From positions 2,666,001 through 2,730,000 of the forward strand of contig NZ_CP127295.1 of NCBI RefSeq assembly GCF_030285665.1: 64,000 nucleotides of DNA. Reading direction: 5' to 3'. The notes below the pieces were generated by a model that was not told the origin of the DNA, searched no databases, and saw only the letters and a program-made list of their open reading frames with translations. This document shows, one piece after another, positions 42,248-51,549 of this stretch (the first letter of the stretch is position 1; every line of letters begins with the position of its first letter). Both the position numbers and the translations under genes were made by a program. This DNA comes from Amycolatopsis mongoliensis. Lineage in GTDB: Bacteria; Actinomycetota; Actinomycetes; Mycobacteriales; Pseudonocardiaceae.

Positions 42248-44299
42248 ATGTTCCCGAAGAGATCCCTAGCGGTCGTAGCTGCGGCCGCCGCCGCGCTCAC
42301 CGCCATCGCGATCCCCGCGCAGGCAACACCGGCCGTGGACCAAGGCGCTCCCGACTACTACGACAGCGGGGTCGCGAAGACCCCGTACATGGGCTGGAAC
42401 ACCTACTACGGCCTGGGCGCGCCCAGCGAGGCGTCGGTCAAGTCCGTCGCGGACTTCCTCGTCTCCAGCGGCCTGCGCGACGCCGGCTACCGCTACGTCT
42501 GGATCGACGGCGGCTGGACCGCCCCGGACCCGCGCGACGCGCGGGGCAACCTCCTCGCGGACAGCGCGAAGTTCCCGAGTGGACTGTCCACTTTGGTCAA
42601 CTACCTGCACGACCGGGGACTCAAGGCCGGCATATACACCGACGCCGGCGCCTCCGACGGCAAGAACTGCGCGGCCGGCTCCGGCGGCCACTACGAGCAG
42701 GACACCAAGCGGTTCGCGAGCTGGAAGTTCGACGCCGTCAAGGTCGACTTCCTCTGCGGCATCGCCCAGAACCTCAAGCCCGCCGAGGCGTTCACGCAGT
42801 TCAGCCAGGCCCTCGCCAAGGCGGGGCGGCCGATGGTGCTCAACGTCTGCAACCCGGTCACCGACGAGTGGGGTACCCCGCACGGGCCCGACCAGGTCGC
42901 CGGCATCGCCTACACCTACGGCCCGCTCGTCGCCGACTCGTGGCGCACCAGCACGGACATCGCGTTCGGCACCCCGTACGAGGGCATCTGGAAAGACGTC
43001 CTGCGCAACATGGACGCCAACGCCGCGCACCCCGAGGCGAACGGGCCGGGCCACTACAACGACCCCGACTACCTGATCCCGATGCGCAAGACCGAGCAGG
43101 GCACCTACGAGCTGAACGAGGAGGAGTCGACCACCCAGTTCGTCATGTGGGCGGAGACGGCCTCCCCGCTGATCCTCGGTTCCGACCCGCGCACGCTGCC
43201 CGCGTCGATGCTGAAGACGCTCAAGAACCCCGAGATCGTCGGCGTCAACCAGGACCGCCTCGGCATCCAGGGAGTCCGCGTCGCGACGACCGGCGGCACC
43301 GACACCTACAGCAAGGTCCTCTCCCAGCGGGGCGACCGGGCCGTCGTGCTGCTCAACCGCGGTGAGGCTCCGACGCAGATGACGCTGAAGTTCGCGGACG
43401 CGGGCCTCAGTGGCCGGGTGTCCGTTCGCGACCTCCGCGCCCGCGCCGACCGCGGTAGCGCCGTCGGCGAGTACACGGTCACCGTCCCCGCGCACGGCAC
43501 CGCGTTCCTCCGCCTGCACGGCACCGACCTCGTCCCCGGCGATGACCTCGGCGGCCCCGCGTCCGCGAGCCCGGCGGTCGTGCGCACCGGCGGGAAGACC
43601 GTGACGTTCTTCCGCGACCCCGCCGGCAACCTCCAGCAGAACGGCCTCGACGGATCGCGTCAGGTCGGCGGCAAGTTCCTCGGCCAGCCCGCCGCCGTCG
43701 CCACGCCGACCGGCGTCGACGTCTACGTCCGCGGCCTCGACAACGCCCTCTACCGGCGCAGCTACTCGAAGCGCTGGGGCGACTGGAAGCGGCTCGGCGG
43801 GACGCTGACCGATTCGCCGTCCGTGACCAGCGACGGAACGGTCTTCGCGCGAGGTGCCGACGGTCAGGTCTGGCAGCGGACCAGCGATGGTCAGTGGTCC
43901 GGTCTCGGCGCGCCCGGCGGCGAGCCGATCTACGGCCGTCCCGGCGCGGCGACGTCCACGAGCGGCACGGTCGTCGCCGTCCGGACCGCCGACGACAGCG
44001 TCTGGGCCCGCACGAAGACCGGCGACAGCTGGTCGGACTGGACGTCCATCGGTGGCACGGTCAGCAGCAGCCCGACGCTGGTCGCCGTCGGCGCGAAGGT
44101 CGCCCTCACGGCGTCCGCGAGCGACTACTCGCTGCGGGCCAACGAGTGGTCCGGTTCCTGGGCCGGCTGGTTCAAGCGGCCGGAGTACCCGAGCGGGAGC
44201 ATCGTGGGAACCCTCGGCGCGGCGTCCGACGGCGCGTCGCTGTGGTTCGCGGCCCGTGGGCCGGACGACCATGTCCACGTGACAAAGATGGGCGCGTAG
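42248..44299 (+). CDS. Secreted alpha-galactosidase GH27 with PLL-like propeller tail
   Basis: A 683-residue exported enzyme. The signal peptide is MFPKRSLAVVAAAAAALTAI with cleavage near QA-TPAV. The GH27 barrel starts TPYMGWNTYYGLGAPSEAS and carries YRYVWIDGGWTAPDPRD, KVDFLCG with nucleophile Asp 167 and SWRTSTDIAFG with the acid/base Asp, then a beta domain ending FLRLHGTDLV. Residues from about 440 to the end repeat a WxxW-type blade (ALYRRSYSKRWGDWKRLGG, WQRTSDGQWSGLG, WARTKTGDSWSDWTSIGG), the PLL/fucose-lectin propeller pattern, probably for carbohydrate binding. It frees galactose from plant polymers outside the cell. GTG 42236 is another possible start. Confidence 0.9.
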   Translation: MFPKRSLAVVAAAAAALTAIAIPAQATPAVDQGAPDYYDSGVAKTPYMGWNTYYGLGAPSEASVKSVADFLVSSGLRDAGYRYVWIDGGWTAPDPRDARGNLLADSAKFPSGLSTLVNYLHDRGLKAGIYTDAGASDGKNCAAGSGGHYEQDTKRFASWKFDAVKVDFLCGIAQNLKPAEAFTQFSQALAKAGRPMVLNVCNPVTDEWGTPHGPDQVAGIAYTYGPLVADSWRTSTDIAFGTPYEGIWKDVLRNMDANAAHPEANGPGHYNDPDYLIPMRKTEQGTYELNEEESTTQFVMWAETASPLILGSDPRTLPASMLKTLKNPEIVGVNQDRLGIQGVRVATTGGTDTYSKVLSQRGDRAVVLLNRGEAPTQMTLKFADAGLSGRVSVRDLRARADRGSAVGEYTVTVPAHGTAFLRLHGTDLVPGDDLGGPASASPAVVRTGGKTVTFFRDPAGNLQQNGLDGSRQVGGKFLGQPAAVATPTGVDVYVRGLDNALYRRSYSKRWGDWKRLGGTLTDSPSVTSDGTVFARGADGQVWQRTSDGQWSGLGAPGGEPIYGRPGAATSTSGTVVAVRTADDSVWARTKTGDSWSDWTSIGGTVSSSPTLVAVGAKVALTASASDYSLRANEWSGSWAGWFKRPEYPSGSIVGTLGAASDGASLWFAARGPDDHVHVTKMGA

Positions 44300-44361
44300 C
44301 GCCTCCGTTGAGGGTGGCGGCGGGGGCATGGATGGAGAAGTTCTAGGAAAGGGAGAAGGCG

Positions 44362-45045
44362 ATGTCCACGTGTACCGCGGTGGTGACCGGAGCGGCGTCC
44401 GGGATCGGGCTGGCGACGGCCCGGAAGCTGCTCGACGACGGCTACCGCGTGCTGGGCGTGGACATCGCCGAACTCCCCGAGGGCGTCGTCCCCGTCCGGG
44501 GCTCGGTCAGCGACGAGGCGACCTGGGAGGCCATCGGTGAGGTGGACGCCCTGGTCAGCAACGCCTACGTGCCGAGCACCGGGCCGCTGCACGAGATCGG
44601 CCGCGCCGAGTGGCAGCGGCAGCTCGACGTCAACCTGACCGGCACGTACCTGGCAGTGAAAGCCTGCTTGCCTTCCCTGCGCACCCGGCGTGGCGCGATC
44701 GTGCTCGTCTCGTCTGTGCACGCGCACTTCGGCCTGCCGGGCCACCCCGCGTACGCCGCGAGCAAGGGCGCGCTGGTCGCGCTGGCCCGGCAGCTGGCCG
44801 TCGAATACGCCCCGGACGTGCGGGTCAACTCGGTCCTGCCGGGGCCGGTGCTCACCGAGGCCTGGAACCGCATCTCGCCGGCGGACCGCGAACGCAGCGC
44901 GCGGGCGACCCCCGCGGGCCGCCTCGGCGACCCAGCCGAAGTGGCGAACGTGATCGCGTTCCTGCTCTCGGACGCCGCGTCGTTCGTCACCGGGGCCGAG
45001 CTGACCGTCGACGGCGGCTGGTCCGCCGCCAAGGATTCCGCGTAG
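44362..45045 (+). CDS. SDR oxidoreductase, candidate galactose dehydrogenase
   Basis: A 227-residue short-chain dehydrogenase. The cofactor motif is VTGAASGIGLATARKLLDDG, the catalytic Ser is in VLVSSVHAHFG, and the Tyr-Lys pair is in HPAYAASKGALVALARQLAV. The C-terminal GAELTVDGGW is the family ending. The next gene makes the dehydratase for galactonate, so it most likely oxidises D-galactose (or another aldose) to the lactone with NAD(P). An upstream GGGAG supports ATG 44362. The exact sugar is inferred from context only. Confidence 0.87.
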   Translation: MSTCTAVVTGAASGIGLATARKLLDDGYRVLGVDIAELPEGVVPVRGSVSDEATWEAIGEVDALVSNAYVPSTGPLHEIGRAEWQRQLDVNLTGTYLAVKACLPSLRTRRGAIVLVSSVHAHFGLPGHPAYAASKGALVALARQLAVEYAPDVRVNSVLPGPVLTEAWNRISPADRERSARATPAGRLGDPAEVANVIAFLLSDAASFVTGAELTVDGGWSAAKDSA

Positions 45046-45057
45046 AGGGGGACACGG

Positions 45058-46203
45058 GTGAAGATCACCGGGGTTGAAACGTTTCTGGTCGCGCCGCGCT
45101 GGCTGTTCCTCAAGGTCAGCACCGACGAAGGCATCAGCGGCTGGGGTGAGCCCGTGGTCGAGGGCCGCGCGCAGACCGTGCGCGCGGCCGTGCACGAGTT
45201 GTCCGAGCTGCTGATCGGCCAGGACCCGCTGCGCATCGAGGACCACTGGCAGGTGCTGCGCCGCGGCGGCTTCTACCGCGGCGGCCCGGTGCTCTCCAGC
45301 GCGCTCGCCGGCTACGACCACGCGCTGTGGGACATCGCCGGGAAGGTCCGGGACGCGCCGGTCCACGAGCTGCTCGGCGGCCCGGTCCGCGACCGCGTCC
45401 GCGTCTACAGCTGGGTCGGCGGCGACCGGCCGTCCGGCATTCGCGAAGCCGTGTCCGCCCAGGTCGAGGCCGGGTTCACGGCGGTGAAGATGAACGTCGC
45501 CGGCCCGCTGACGGCGATCGCGTCCCCCGCCGAGGCCGACGCCGCGGTGGCGCGCGCCTGGGAAGCCCGGGAGGTGCTCGGCCCGCACCGCGACCTCGCG
45601 ATCGACTTCCACGGCCGCGTCTCGCCCGCGATGGCCCGGCGGCTCGTGAAGCTGCTCGAAGACGTCCAGCCGATGTTCGTCGAGGAACCGGTGCTGCCGG
45701 AGACCCAGGGCGACGCGCTGCGCTCGATCGTCGAAGCCTCGACCGTGCCGATCGCGGTCGGCGAGCGGCTCTACTCCCGCTGGGAGTTCAAGCCGGTGCT
45801 CGACGCGGGCGTCGCGGTGGTCCAGCCCGACCCGTCGCACGCCGGCGGCATCTCCGAGCTGCGGCGGATCGGCGCGCTCGCCGAGATCTACGGCGCGTCG
45901 CTGGCACCGCACTGTCCGCTCGGGCCGATCTCGCTGGCCGCGTCGCTGCAGGTCGCCTTCGCGACGCCGAACTTCCTGATCCAGGAACAGAGCGTCGGCA
46001 TGCACTACCACGAGGGCCGCGAGCACGCGTACCTCGCGGACCCGTCGATCTTCGCCTTCCGGGACGGCTACGCGGCCCGCCCGCTCGGGCCCGGGCTCGG
46101 CATCGAGGTCGACGAGGCGGCCGTCCGCCGCGCCGACGAGGTCGGGCACACCTGGCGTTCGCCGGTGTGGCGCCACGACGACGGCGGTCTCGCCGAATGG
46201 TGA
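45058..46203 (+). CDS. dgoD: D-galactonate dehydratase (enolase superfamily)
   Basis: A 381-residue enolase-superfamily dehydratase that converts D-galactonate to 2-keto-3-deoxygalactonate. It begins MKITGVETFLVAPRWLFLKV, then TDEGISGWGEPVVEGRA and GFYRGGPVLSSALAGYDHAL, which are DgoD hallmarks. Metal ligands and acid/base residues are in AIDFHGRVSP, FVEEPVLPE, VGERLYSRWEF and SLAPHCPLGPISLA. GTG 45058 follows AGAGGGGG. It is 12 bp after the SDR gene. A close relative acting on another aldonate is the main alternative. Confidence 0.87.
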   Translation: MKITGVETFLVAPRWLFLKVSTDEGISGWGEPVVEGRAQTVRAAVHELSELLIGQDPLRIEDHWQVLRRGGFYRGGPVLSSALAGYDHALWDIAGKVRDAPVHELLGGPVRDRVRVYSWVGGDRPSGIREAVSAQVEAGFTAVKMNVAGPLTAIASPAEADAAVARAWEAREVLGPHRDLAIDFHGRVSPAMARRLVKLLEDVQPMFVEEPVLPETQGDALRSIVEASTVPIAVGERLYSRWEFKPVLDAGVAVVQPDPSHAGGISELRRIGALAEIYGASLAPHCPLGPISLAASLQVAFATPNFLIQEQSVGMHYHEGREHAYLADPSIFAFRDGYAARPLGPGLGIEVDEAAVRRADEVGHTWRSPVWRHDDGGLAEW

Positions 46204-47081
46204 CCTGGCTCGAACGCGGCGACCTGCGGCTCGGTCTGGTCCCGGAGCTCGGCGGCCGGCTGCTGTCGGTGCGGCACCGCGGTGTCGAACTGTTGTGGCG
46301 CAACGCCGATCTGCTCGACGACGCGCTGAACCTGCGCGCCGGCGGGGTGTTCCGGCCGAACTCGGGCCGCATGGGTGACTGGGTCAACTACGGCGGCGAC
46401 AAGACCTGGCCCGCGCCGCAGGGCTGGTCGGGACCGGACGAGTGGCCCGGTCCGCCCGACCCGGTCCTCGATTCGGGCCCGTACCTGGCCTACACCGGCG
46501 ACGACCTGGTCACCATGGTCAGCCGGGCGGATCCGCGCACCGGCCTGAAGTTCAGCCGCACGGTCGCCCTCACCGACGACGGCTACGAGCTGCGGCTGTC
46601 CGCTTCCAACACAGCGGATCGGCCGATCCGGTGGGCGCTGTGGAACGTGACCCAGCTGCCCGGCGGCGGGTCGATCACGGCCGGGCTCAGCCGGCCCGAC
46701 GTCGTCGCGCTGGTCGCGGGCACCGGAACGCCGGAGTACACAGTGGACGGTGACCGGCTGGTCGTGCCGGCGCAGGACGTCGTGGGCAAGCTCGGCGTCC
46801 CCGGAACCGCGGGCTGGGTCACCTACGGCCCGTTGACGCTGTCGTTCGACGTCGACCCGGCGGGCGAGTACCCGGATGAGGGCTCACCGCTGGAAATCTG
46901 GCTGGAACACCCGCTTCCCGAACCGTTGGCCGCGCTGGGTGACCTGGACCCGCCCGCGCGGATCGTCGAGCTGGAGGTCCTCGGTCCCTTGACGACCCTC
47001 GAACCGGGCGAGAAGACCGGCTTGTTAATCCGTGCCGCGATCCGGGAAGATGGCGTGTGCCCTTCACCGTCCGAAGCCTGA
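46197..47081 (+). CDS. DUF4380/aldose-1-epimerase-like protein
   Basis: A 294-residue protein of the galactose-mutarotase-like beta-sandwich. It opens MVTWLERGDLRLGLVPELGG, then RLLSVRHRGVELLWRN, NYGGDKTWPAPQGW and ALWNVTQLPGGGSI, which fit the DUF4380 group. ATG 46197 or GTG 46200 overlaps the dehydratase stop. In a galactose pathway a mutarotase would supply the anomer preferred by the dehydrogenase. However, the family's activity is not established. It ends the operon, overlapping the amidase gene by 25 bp. Confidence 0.7.
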   Translation: MVTWLERGDLRLGLVPELGGRLLSVRHRGVELLWRNADLLDDALNLRAGGVFRPNSGRMGDWVNYGGDKTWPAPQGWSGPDEWPGPPDPVLDSGPYLAYTGDDLVTMVSRADPRTGLKFSRTVALTDDGYELRLSASNTADRPIRWALWNVTQLPGGGSITAGLSRPDVVALVAGTGTPEYTVDGDRLVVPAQDVVGKLGVPGTAGWVTYGPLTLSFDVDPAGEYPDEGSPLEIWLEHPLPEPLAALGDLDPPARIVELEVLGPLTTLEPGEKTGLLIRAAIREDGVCPSPSEA

Positions 47082-48388
47082 CCGCCGCGGTGTTCGCGCT
47101 GGCCGTCACCGCCGCCCTCCCCGTCACGGCCCACGCGCAGGAAGCGCCGGAGTGCCCGGCGAACCTCGACTGCCGGTTCGTCCCGGCCGCCTACGACTGG
47201 GCGAGCGCGGACCACGGCAACCCGAACAACTACGGGAACTACGACCCCGCGAACCGGCCGGCGGACGGCGACCAGATCAAGTACATCGTCATCCACGACA
47301 CCGAAAGCCTGCCGAGCAGCACGGTCAGCCCGTACGACCAGGCCATCGCGACCTTCCGGAAGCCGGAAAGCGGGTCGAGCGCGCACTACGTGATCCGCTC
47401 GTCCGACGGCCAGGTGACGCAGATGGTGCCGACGAAGGACGTCGCCTGGCACGCCGGCAACTGGACGATGAACGAGCACTCGATCGGCATCGAGCACGAA
47501 GGCATCGCGACGCAGGGCGGCACCTGGTACACCGAGCAGATGTACCGCGCGTCCGCGGACCTCGTGAAGTTCCTGGCGGCGAAGTACCACATCCCGCTGG
47601 ACCGCGAGCACATCCTCGGCCACGAGGACATCTCCCGCGAGCGCACGACGAACTTCGCGGCCGCGCACTGGGACCCGGGCCCGTACTGGGACTGGAACCA
47701 CTACATGGACCTCCTCGGCGCGCCGGTCGAGGCGACCGGTCCCGCCGGCAGCCCGGCCGTCACGATCAAGCCGGACTACGCGGCCAACCAGCCCGAGCTG
47801 ACGTCCTGCACCGGAACGACCTGCACACCGCTGCCGGCGCACGGCGCGAACTTCGTCTACCTGCACACCGCGCCCGACGCGGCCTCGCCGCTGATCACCG
47901 ACCCCGTCGTGCACCCGGACGGTTCGGCGGGCACGACCGCGATCGACGACTGGAGCGACAAGGCGGTCGCGGGTCGCACCTACGCGCTCGCCGGCGAGCA
48001 GGGCGACTGGACGGCCATCTGGTACGGCGGCCAGAAGGCGTGGTTCTCGAACCCGGGCCACCACGCGACGGTTCCGGCTCGCGCCCAGCAGGTGACCGCT
48101 CTCACGTCGGCGCCGTTGTACGGGCGCGCGTTCCCCGAGCAGTCCGAGTACCCGGCGGACATCCCGTTCGACCCGATCTGGACGGTCGGTGCCATCCCGT
48201 GGACGCTGCCCGCGGGCCAGAGCTACGTCGTCACCGGCGAGTTCCGGGCGGAGAACTACTACGCGCGCTTCGACCCGGCGGGCGTGCCGGCCAACCACAC
48301 CCTGGTCACCGGCGGGACGAAGTACCTCCAGCTGTCCTACAACCACCGGGTCGTCTACGTGAAGGCGTCCGACGTGCACCCCGGCTGA
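47057..48388 (+). CDS. Secreted N-acetylmuramoyl-L-alanine amidase (amidase 2/PGRP)
   Basis: A 443-residue exported wall hydrolase. Signal peptide MPFTVRSLTAAVFALAVTAA is cut near AHA-QEAP. The Zn amidase domain spans about residues 70-225: YIVIHDTESLPSS with the first His, HYVIRSSDGQVTQMVPTKDV, AWHAGNWTMNEHSIGIEHEG and HIPLDREHILGHEDISRER with further ligands. The C-terminal 200 residues repeat a strand-rich motif (VYLHTAPDAASPLITDP, APLYGRAFPEQS) and look like SH3-type wall-binding modules. It cuts the amide between muramic acid and the stem peptide. Not obviously linked to galactose use despite the overlap with the preceding gene. Confidence 0.9.
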   Translation: MPFTVRSLTAAVFALAVTAALPVTAHAQEAPECPANLDCRFVPAAYDWASADHGNPNNYGNYDPANRPADGDQIKYIVIHDTESLPSSTVSPYDQAIATFRKPESGSSAHYVIRSSDGQVTQMVPTKDVAWHAGNWTMNEHSIGIEHEGIATQGGTWYTEQMYRASADLVKFLAAKYHIPLDREHILGHEDISRERTTNFAAAHWDPGPYWDWNHYMDLLGAPVEATGPAGSPAVTIKPDYAANQPELTSCTGTTCTPLPAHGANFVYLHTAPDAASPLITDPVVHPDGSAGTTAIDDWSDKAVAGRTYALAGEQGDWTAIWYGGQKAWFSNPGHHATVPARAQQVTALTSAPLYGRAFPEQSEYPADIPFDPIWTVGAIPWTLPAGQSYVVTGEFRAENYYARFDPAGVPANHTLVTGGTKYLQLSYNHRVVYVKASDVHPG

Positions 48389-48398
48389 CCAGCGCAGG

Positions 48399-48404
48399 TA
48401 TCGT
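48399..48404 (+). promoter_or_regulatory. -10 box for leaderless purB mRNA
   Basis: TATCGT, six bases, then GTG 48411, within 11 bp of the previous stop. Confidence 0.55.
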
Positions 48405-48410
48405 GAGGGC

Positions 48411-49838
48411 GTGACGGACAAGCCCCGCATTCCGAACGTGCTCGCCGCCCGCTACGCCTCGGCGGAGCTGGTCTCGCTCTGGTCGCCGGAGCAGAAGGTC
48501 GTCCTGGAGCGGCAGCTCTGGATCGCGGTCCTCAAGGCGCAGAAGGACCTCGGCGTCGAGGTGCCCGACGGCGTCGTCGAGGACTACGAGCGCGTGCTCG
48601 AGACCGTCGACCTCGAGTCGATCGCCGCCCGGGAGCGCGTCACCCGCCACGACGTCAAGGCCCGCATCGAGGAGTTCAGCGACCTCGCCGGGCAGGAGCA
48701 CATCCACAAGGGCATGACCTCGCGCGACCTCACCGAGAACGTCGAGCAGCTGCAGCTGCTCCGCTCGCTGGAGCTCGTGCGCACCCGCGTCGCCGCCGTG
48801 CTGGCGCGGCTGGCCGCCCTCGCCGTCGAGCACGCCGACACCGTCATGGCCGGCCGCTCGCACAACGTCGCCGCGCAGGCCACCACCCTCGGCAAGCGGT
48901 TCGCCACTGCGGCCGACGAGCTGCTCGTCGCCTTCGAGCGGCTCGACAACCTGATCGAGCGGTACCCGCTGCGCGGCATCAAGGGGCCGGTCGGCACCGC
49001 GCAGGACATGCTCGACCTGCTCGGCGATGAGTCCACTTTGGACCAGCTCGAAGACCGCGTGATGCAGCACCTGGGCTTCAACCAGCGGTTCGTCAGCGTC
49101 GGCCAGGTGTACCCGCGCTCGCTCGACTTCGACGTGCTGTCCACCGTGGTCCAGCTCGCGGCGGCGCCGTCCAGCCTGGCCAAGACGATCCGGCTGATGG
49201 CCGGGCACGAGCTGGTCACCGAGGGCTTCAAGCCCGGCCAGGTCGGCTCGTCCGCCATGCCGCACAAGATGAACACCCGCTCGTGCGAGCGCGTGAACGG
49301 CCTGGCCGTCGTGCTGCGCGGCTACCTCTCCATGATCGGCGAGCTGGCCGGCGACCAGTGGAACGAGGGCGACGTCTCCGACTCGGTCGTCCGCCGCGTC
49401 GCGCTGCCGGACGCGTTCTTCGCGCTCGACGGCCTGCTGGAGACCTTCCTCACGGTCCTTTCCGAGTTCGGCGCCTTCCCGGCGGTGATCGAGCGTGAGC
49501 TTGATCGCTACCTGCCGTTCCTCACCACCACGAAGGTGCTCATGGCGTCGGTCCGCGCCGGCGTCGGGCGTGAGACGGCTCACGAGGCGATCAAGGAGCA
49601 CTCCGTCGCCGTCGCGCTGGAGATGCGGGAAGGCCGTGCCGAGAACGACCTCCTCGACCGCTTCGCCGCCGACGAGCGCATCCCGCTCGACCGCGGTGAG
49701 CTGGACAAGCTGCTCGCCGACCGCATTTCGTTCACCGGCACGGCCGGCCGTCAGGTCGCGCAGGTGGCCGAGCGCGTGGCGCAGGTCCTCGAGCGGTTCC
49801 CCGCGGCCGCGGGCTATGCGCCGCAACCGATCCTGTGA
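48411..49838 (+). CDS. purB: Adenylosuccinate lyase
   Basis: A 475-residue enzyme of the fumarase/aspartase superfamily. It removes fumarate from SAICAR and from adenylosuccinate, so it serves both the common and the AMP branch of purine synthesis. Conserved regions are HDVKARIEEFSDLAGQEHIH, TSRDLTENVEQLQLL, AGRSHNVAAQATTLGKRF and the signature loop GSSAMPHKMNTRSCERVNGL. The start at GTG 48411 fits the N-terminus TDKPRIPNVLAARYAS and the leaderless promoter. Confidence 0.98.
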   Translation: MTDKPRIPNVLAARYASAELVSLWSPEQKVVLERQLWIAVLKAQKDLGVEVPDGVVEDYERVLETVDLESIAARERVTRHDVKARIEEFSDLAGQEHIHKGMTSRDLTENVEQLQLLRSLELVRTRVAAVLARLAALAVEHADTVMAGRSHNVAAQATTLGKRFATAADELLVAFERLDNLIERYPLRGIKGPVGTAQDMLDLLGDESTLDQLEDRVMQHLGFNQRFVSVGQVYPRSLDFDVLSTVVQLAAAPSSLAKTIRLMAGHELVTEGFKPGQVGSSAMPHKMNTRSCERVNGLAVVLRGYLSMIGELAGDQWNEGDVSDSVVRRVALPDAFFALDGLLETFLTVLSEFGAFPAVIERELDRYLPFLTTTKVLMASVRAGVGRETAHEAIKEHSVAVALEMREGRAENDLLDRFAADERIPLDRGELDKLLADRISFTGTAGRQVAQVAERVAQVLERFPAAAGYAPQPIL

Positions 49839-49958
49839 GCTGACGCACCCGTCCACGGAATGGAACGAATCCACTCTTCCGGACGAAATCCCTAATCTCG
49901 ATCGCTGACCCCGTGTTCTTCGCGCGCGACCCGCGCGCGCTCAACCATGGAAGAAGCG

Positions 49959-50774
49959 ATGAGATCCACGCTGTCGAAAATCGCCGCGCTCGTCACCTCG
50001 GGCGCGCTGGCGCTGACCCTGACCGCTTGCGGCTCGGACAGTGGTTCGACCACCCTGCGCGTCGGCACCCTGAGCGACGCCCCGCCGTCGATCTACCTGG
50101 AGAACGGCCGCTTCACCGGCTACGACAACGAACTGCTGCGCGACATCGCGAAGCGTGAGGGCTTCGAGGTCGAGTTCGTCGGCACGGAGTTCGCCGGGCT
50201 GCTGGCGGGCGTGGCGAACGGCAAGTTCGACATCGGCAGCTCGACGATCTCCAGCACCGAGGCGCGCAAGAAGACGGTGGCCTTCTCCAACGGCTACAAC
50301 ACCGGTTTCACCACGATCGTGACCGCGAAGGGCGCGAACCTCAAGGGCCCGGCGGCGTTCGCGGGCAAGCGGCTCGGCGTCGTCCAGGGTTCGGTGCAGG
50401 ACGAGTTCGCGGGCAGGACCGCCGGTGCGCAGGTCGTCCGGTTCCCGGACTACAACGCGGGTTTCGCGCAGCTGAAGAACGGCACGCTCGACGGCTGGGT
50501 CGTACCGCAGGACATCGGCCAGAAGTACCTCGATCAGAACCCCACGGTCCCGCTGGAGCTCGGCTACACCGTCGAAGACAAGGACACCCCGTCGGCGTTC
50601 GCGGTCGCCAAGAAGAACACCGACCTGCTGAACAAGCTCAACGACGGGCTCGCGAAGGCCGTCGCCGACGGCACGGTCGCCCGCATCTACGCGCAGTTCT
50701 ACAAGAGCACGCCGCTGTCCAGGGAACTCCGGCAGGGCGGCCCGGGCCTGCCCGTCAAGAACGTCGGTGTCTGA
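49959..50774 (+). CDS. Polar amino acid ABC binding lipoprotein, tandem copy 1
   Basis: A 271-residue SBP-family-3 lipoprotein. The signal peptide ends ALTLTACGSDSG. The mature start STTLRVGTLSDAPPSIYLEN is shared with the two following genes, and TGYDNELLRDIAKREG, GKFDIGSSTISSTEARKKTV and the closing KSTPLSRELRQGG follow. It has diverged more from copies 2 and 3 than they have from each other, notably in the middle (NTGFTTIVTAKGANLKGPAA). ATG 49959 has GGAAGAA upstream. Confidence 0.9.
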   Translation: MRSTLSKIAALVTSGALALTLTACGSDSGSTTLRVGTLSDAPPSIYLENGRFTGYDNELLRDIAKREGFEVEFVGTEFAGLLAGVANGKFDIGSSTISSTEARKKTVAFSNGYNTGFTTIVTAKGANLKGPAAFAGKRLGVVQGSVQDEFAGRTAGAQVVRFPDYNAGFAQLKNGTLDGWVVPQDIGQKYLDQNPTVPLELGYTVEDKDTPSAFAVAKKNTDLLNKLNDGLAKAVADGTVARIYAQFYKSTPLSRELRQGGPGLPVKNVGV

Positions 50775-50775
50775 G

Positions 50776-51549
50776 ATGAAGAAGCTGATCGTCACCGCAC
50801 TGGCCGCCGCGCTCACGTTGACCGCTTGCAGTGGTTCGGACAGCGCTTCCTCGATGCTGCGCGTCGGCACGCTGAGCGACGCGCCGCCGAACATCTTCCT
50901 CAAGGACGGCACCTACACCGGCTTCGACAACGAACTGCTCAAGGACATCGCGGCCAAGCAGAACCTGAAGCTGGAGTTCGCCGCGACCGACTTCTCCGGA
51001 CTGCTCGGGCAGGTCGCGTCCGGTCGCTACGACATCGCCAGCTCGGCGATCGCGCAGACCGACGAGCGCAAGAAGACGGTCGACTTCTCCGCGGCCTACG
51101 ACTTCGAGACGATGAGCATCCAGGCCGAGCAGGGCACGCCGGTCACCGACGAGAAGGGCTTGGCGGGCAAGCGCGTCGCGGTCATCCAGGCGACCGTCGG
51201 CGACCACTGGCTGACCAGCACGGTCCCGGCCGCGCAAGCGGTCCGCTTCCCCGACTATGCCGCCGCGCTGACCGCGCTGAAGACCGGCGCCGTCGACGCG
51301 TACATCCTGGACCAGAGCATCGCCGAGAAGAACGTCACCGACAACCCGGACGCGAAGCTCGTCGTCGTGAAGAGTTTCGTCAGCGACGTGCCGCACGGCT
51401 TCGCGGTGAAGAAGGGCAACGCGGATCTGCTCGGCAAGATCAACGAGGGACTGAAGAAGTCGATCGCCGACGGTACCTGGCTCAAGCTGCACCGGCAGTT
51501 CCTGCCGACCGTGCCGGTGCCGCCCGGGTTCTCCGGGGGTGGGGCGTGA
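50776..51549 (+). CDS. Polar amino acid ABC binding lipoprotein, tandem copy 2
   Basis: A 257-residue paralogue. Lipobox LTLTACSGSD; mature start SMLRVGTLSDAPPNIFLKDG. FDNELLKDIAAKQNLKLEFA, then ATDFSGLLGQVASGRYDIAS and AIAQTDERKKTVDFSAAYDF are closely matched in copy 3. Residues lining the ligand pocket after that differ (ETMSIQAEQGTPVTDEKG), so the ligand may differ. It begins one base after copy 1 and overlaps copy 3 by GTGA. Confidence 0.9.
   Translation: MKKLIVTALAAALTLTACSGSDSASSMLRVGTLSDAPPNIFLKDGTYTGFDNELLKDIAAKQNLKLEFAATDFSGLLGQVASGRYDIASSAIAQTDERKKTVDFSAAYDFETMSIQAEQGTPVTDEKGLAGKRVAVIQATVGDHWLTSTVPAAQAVRFPDYAAALTALKTGAVDAYILDQSIAEKNVTDNPDAKLVVVKSFVSDVPHGFAVKKGNADLLGKINEGLKKSIADGTWLKLHRQFLPTVPVPPGFSGGGA

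Noticed and set aside
42266..44329. 687-codon open frame antisense to the GH27 gene
   Set aside because: It mirrors the real coding frame, has no recognisable motif and no ribosome site.
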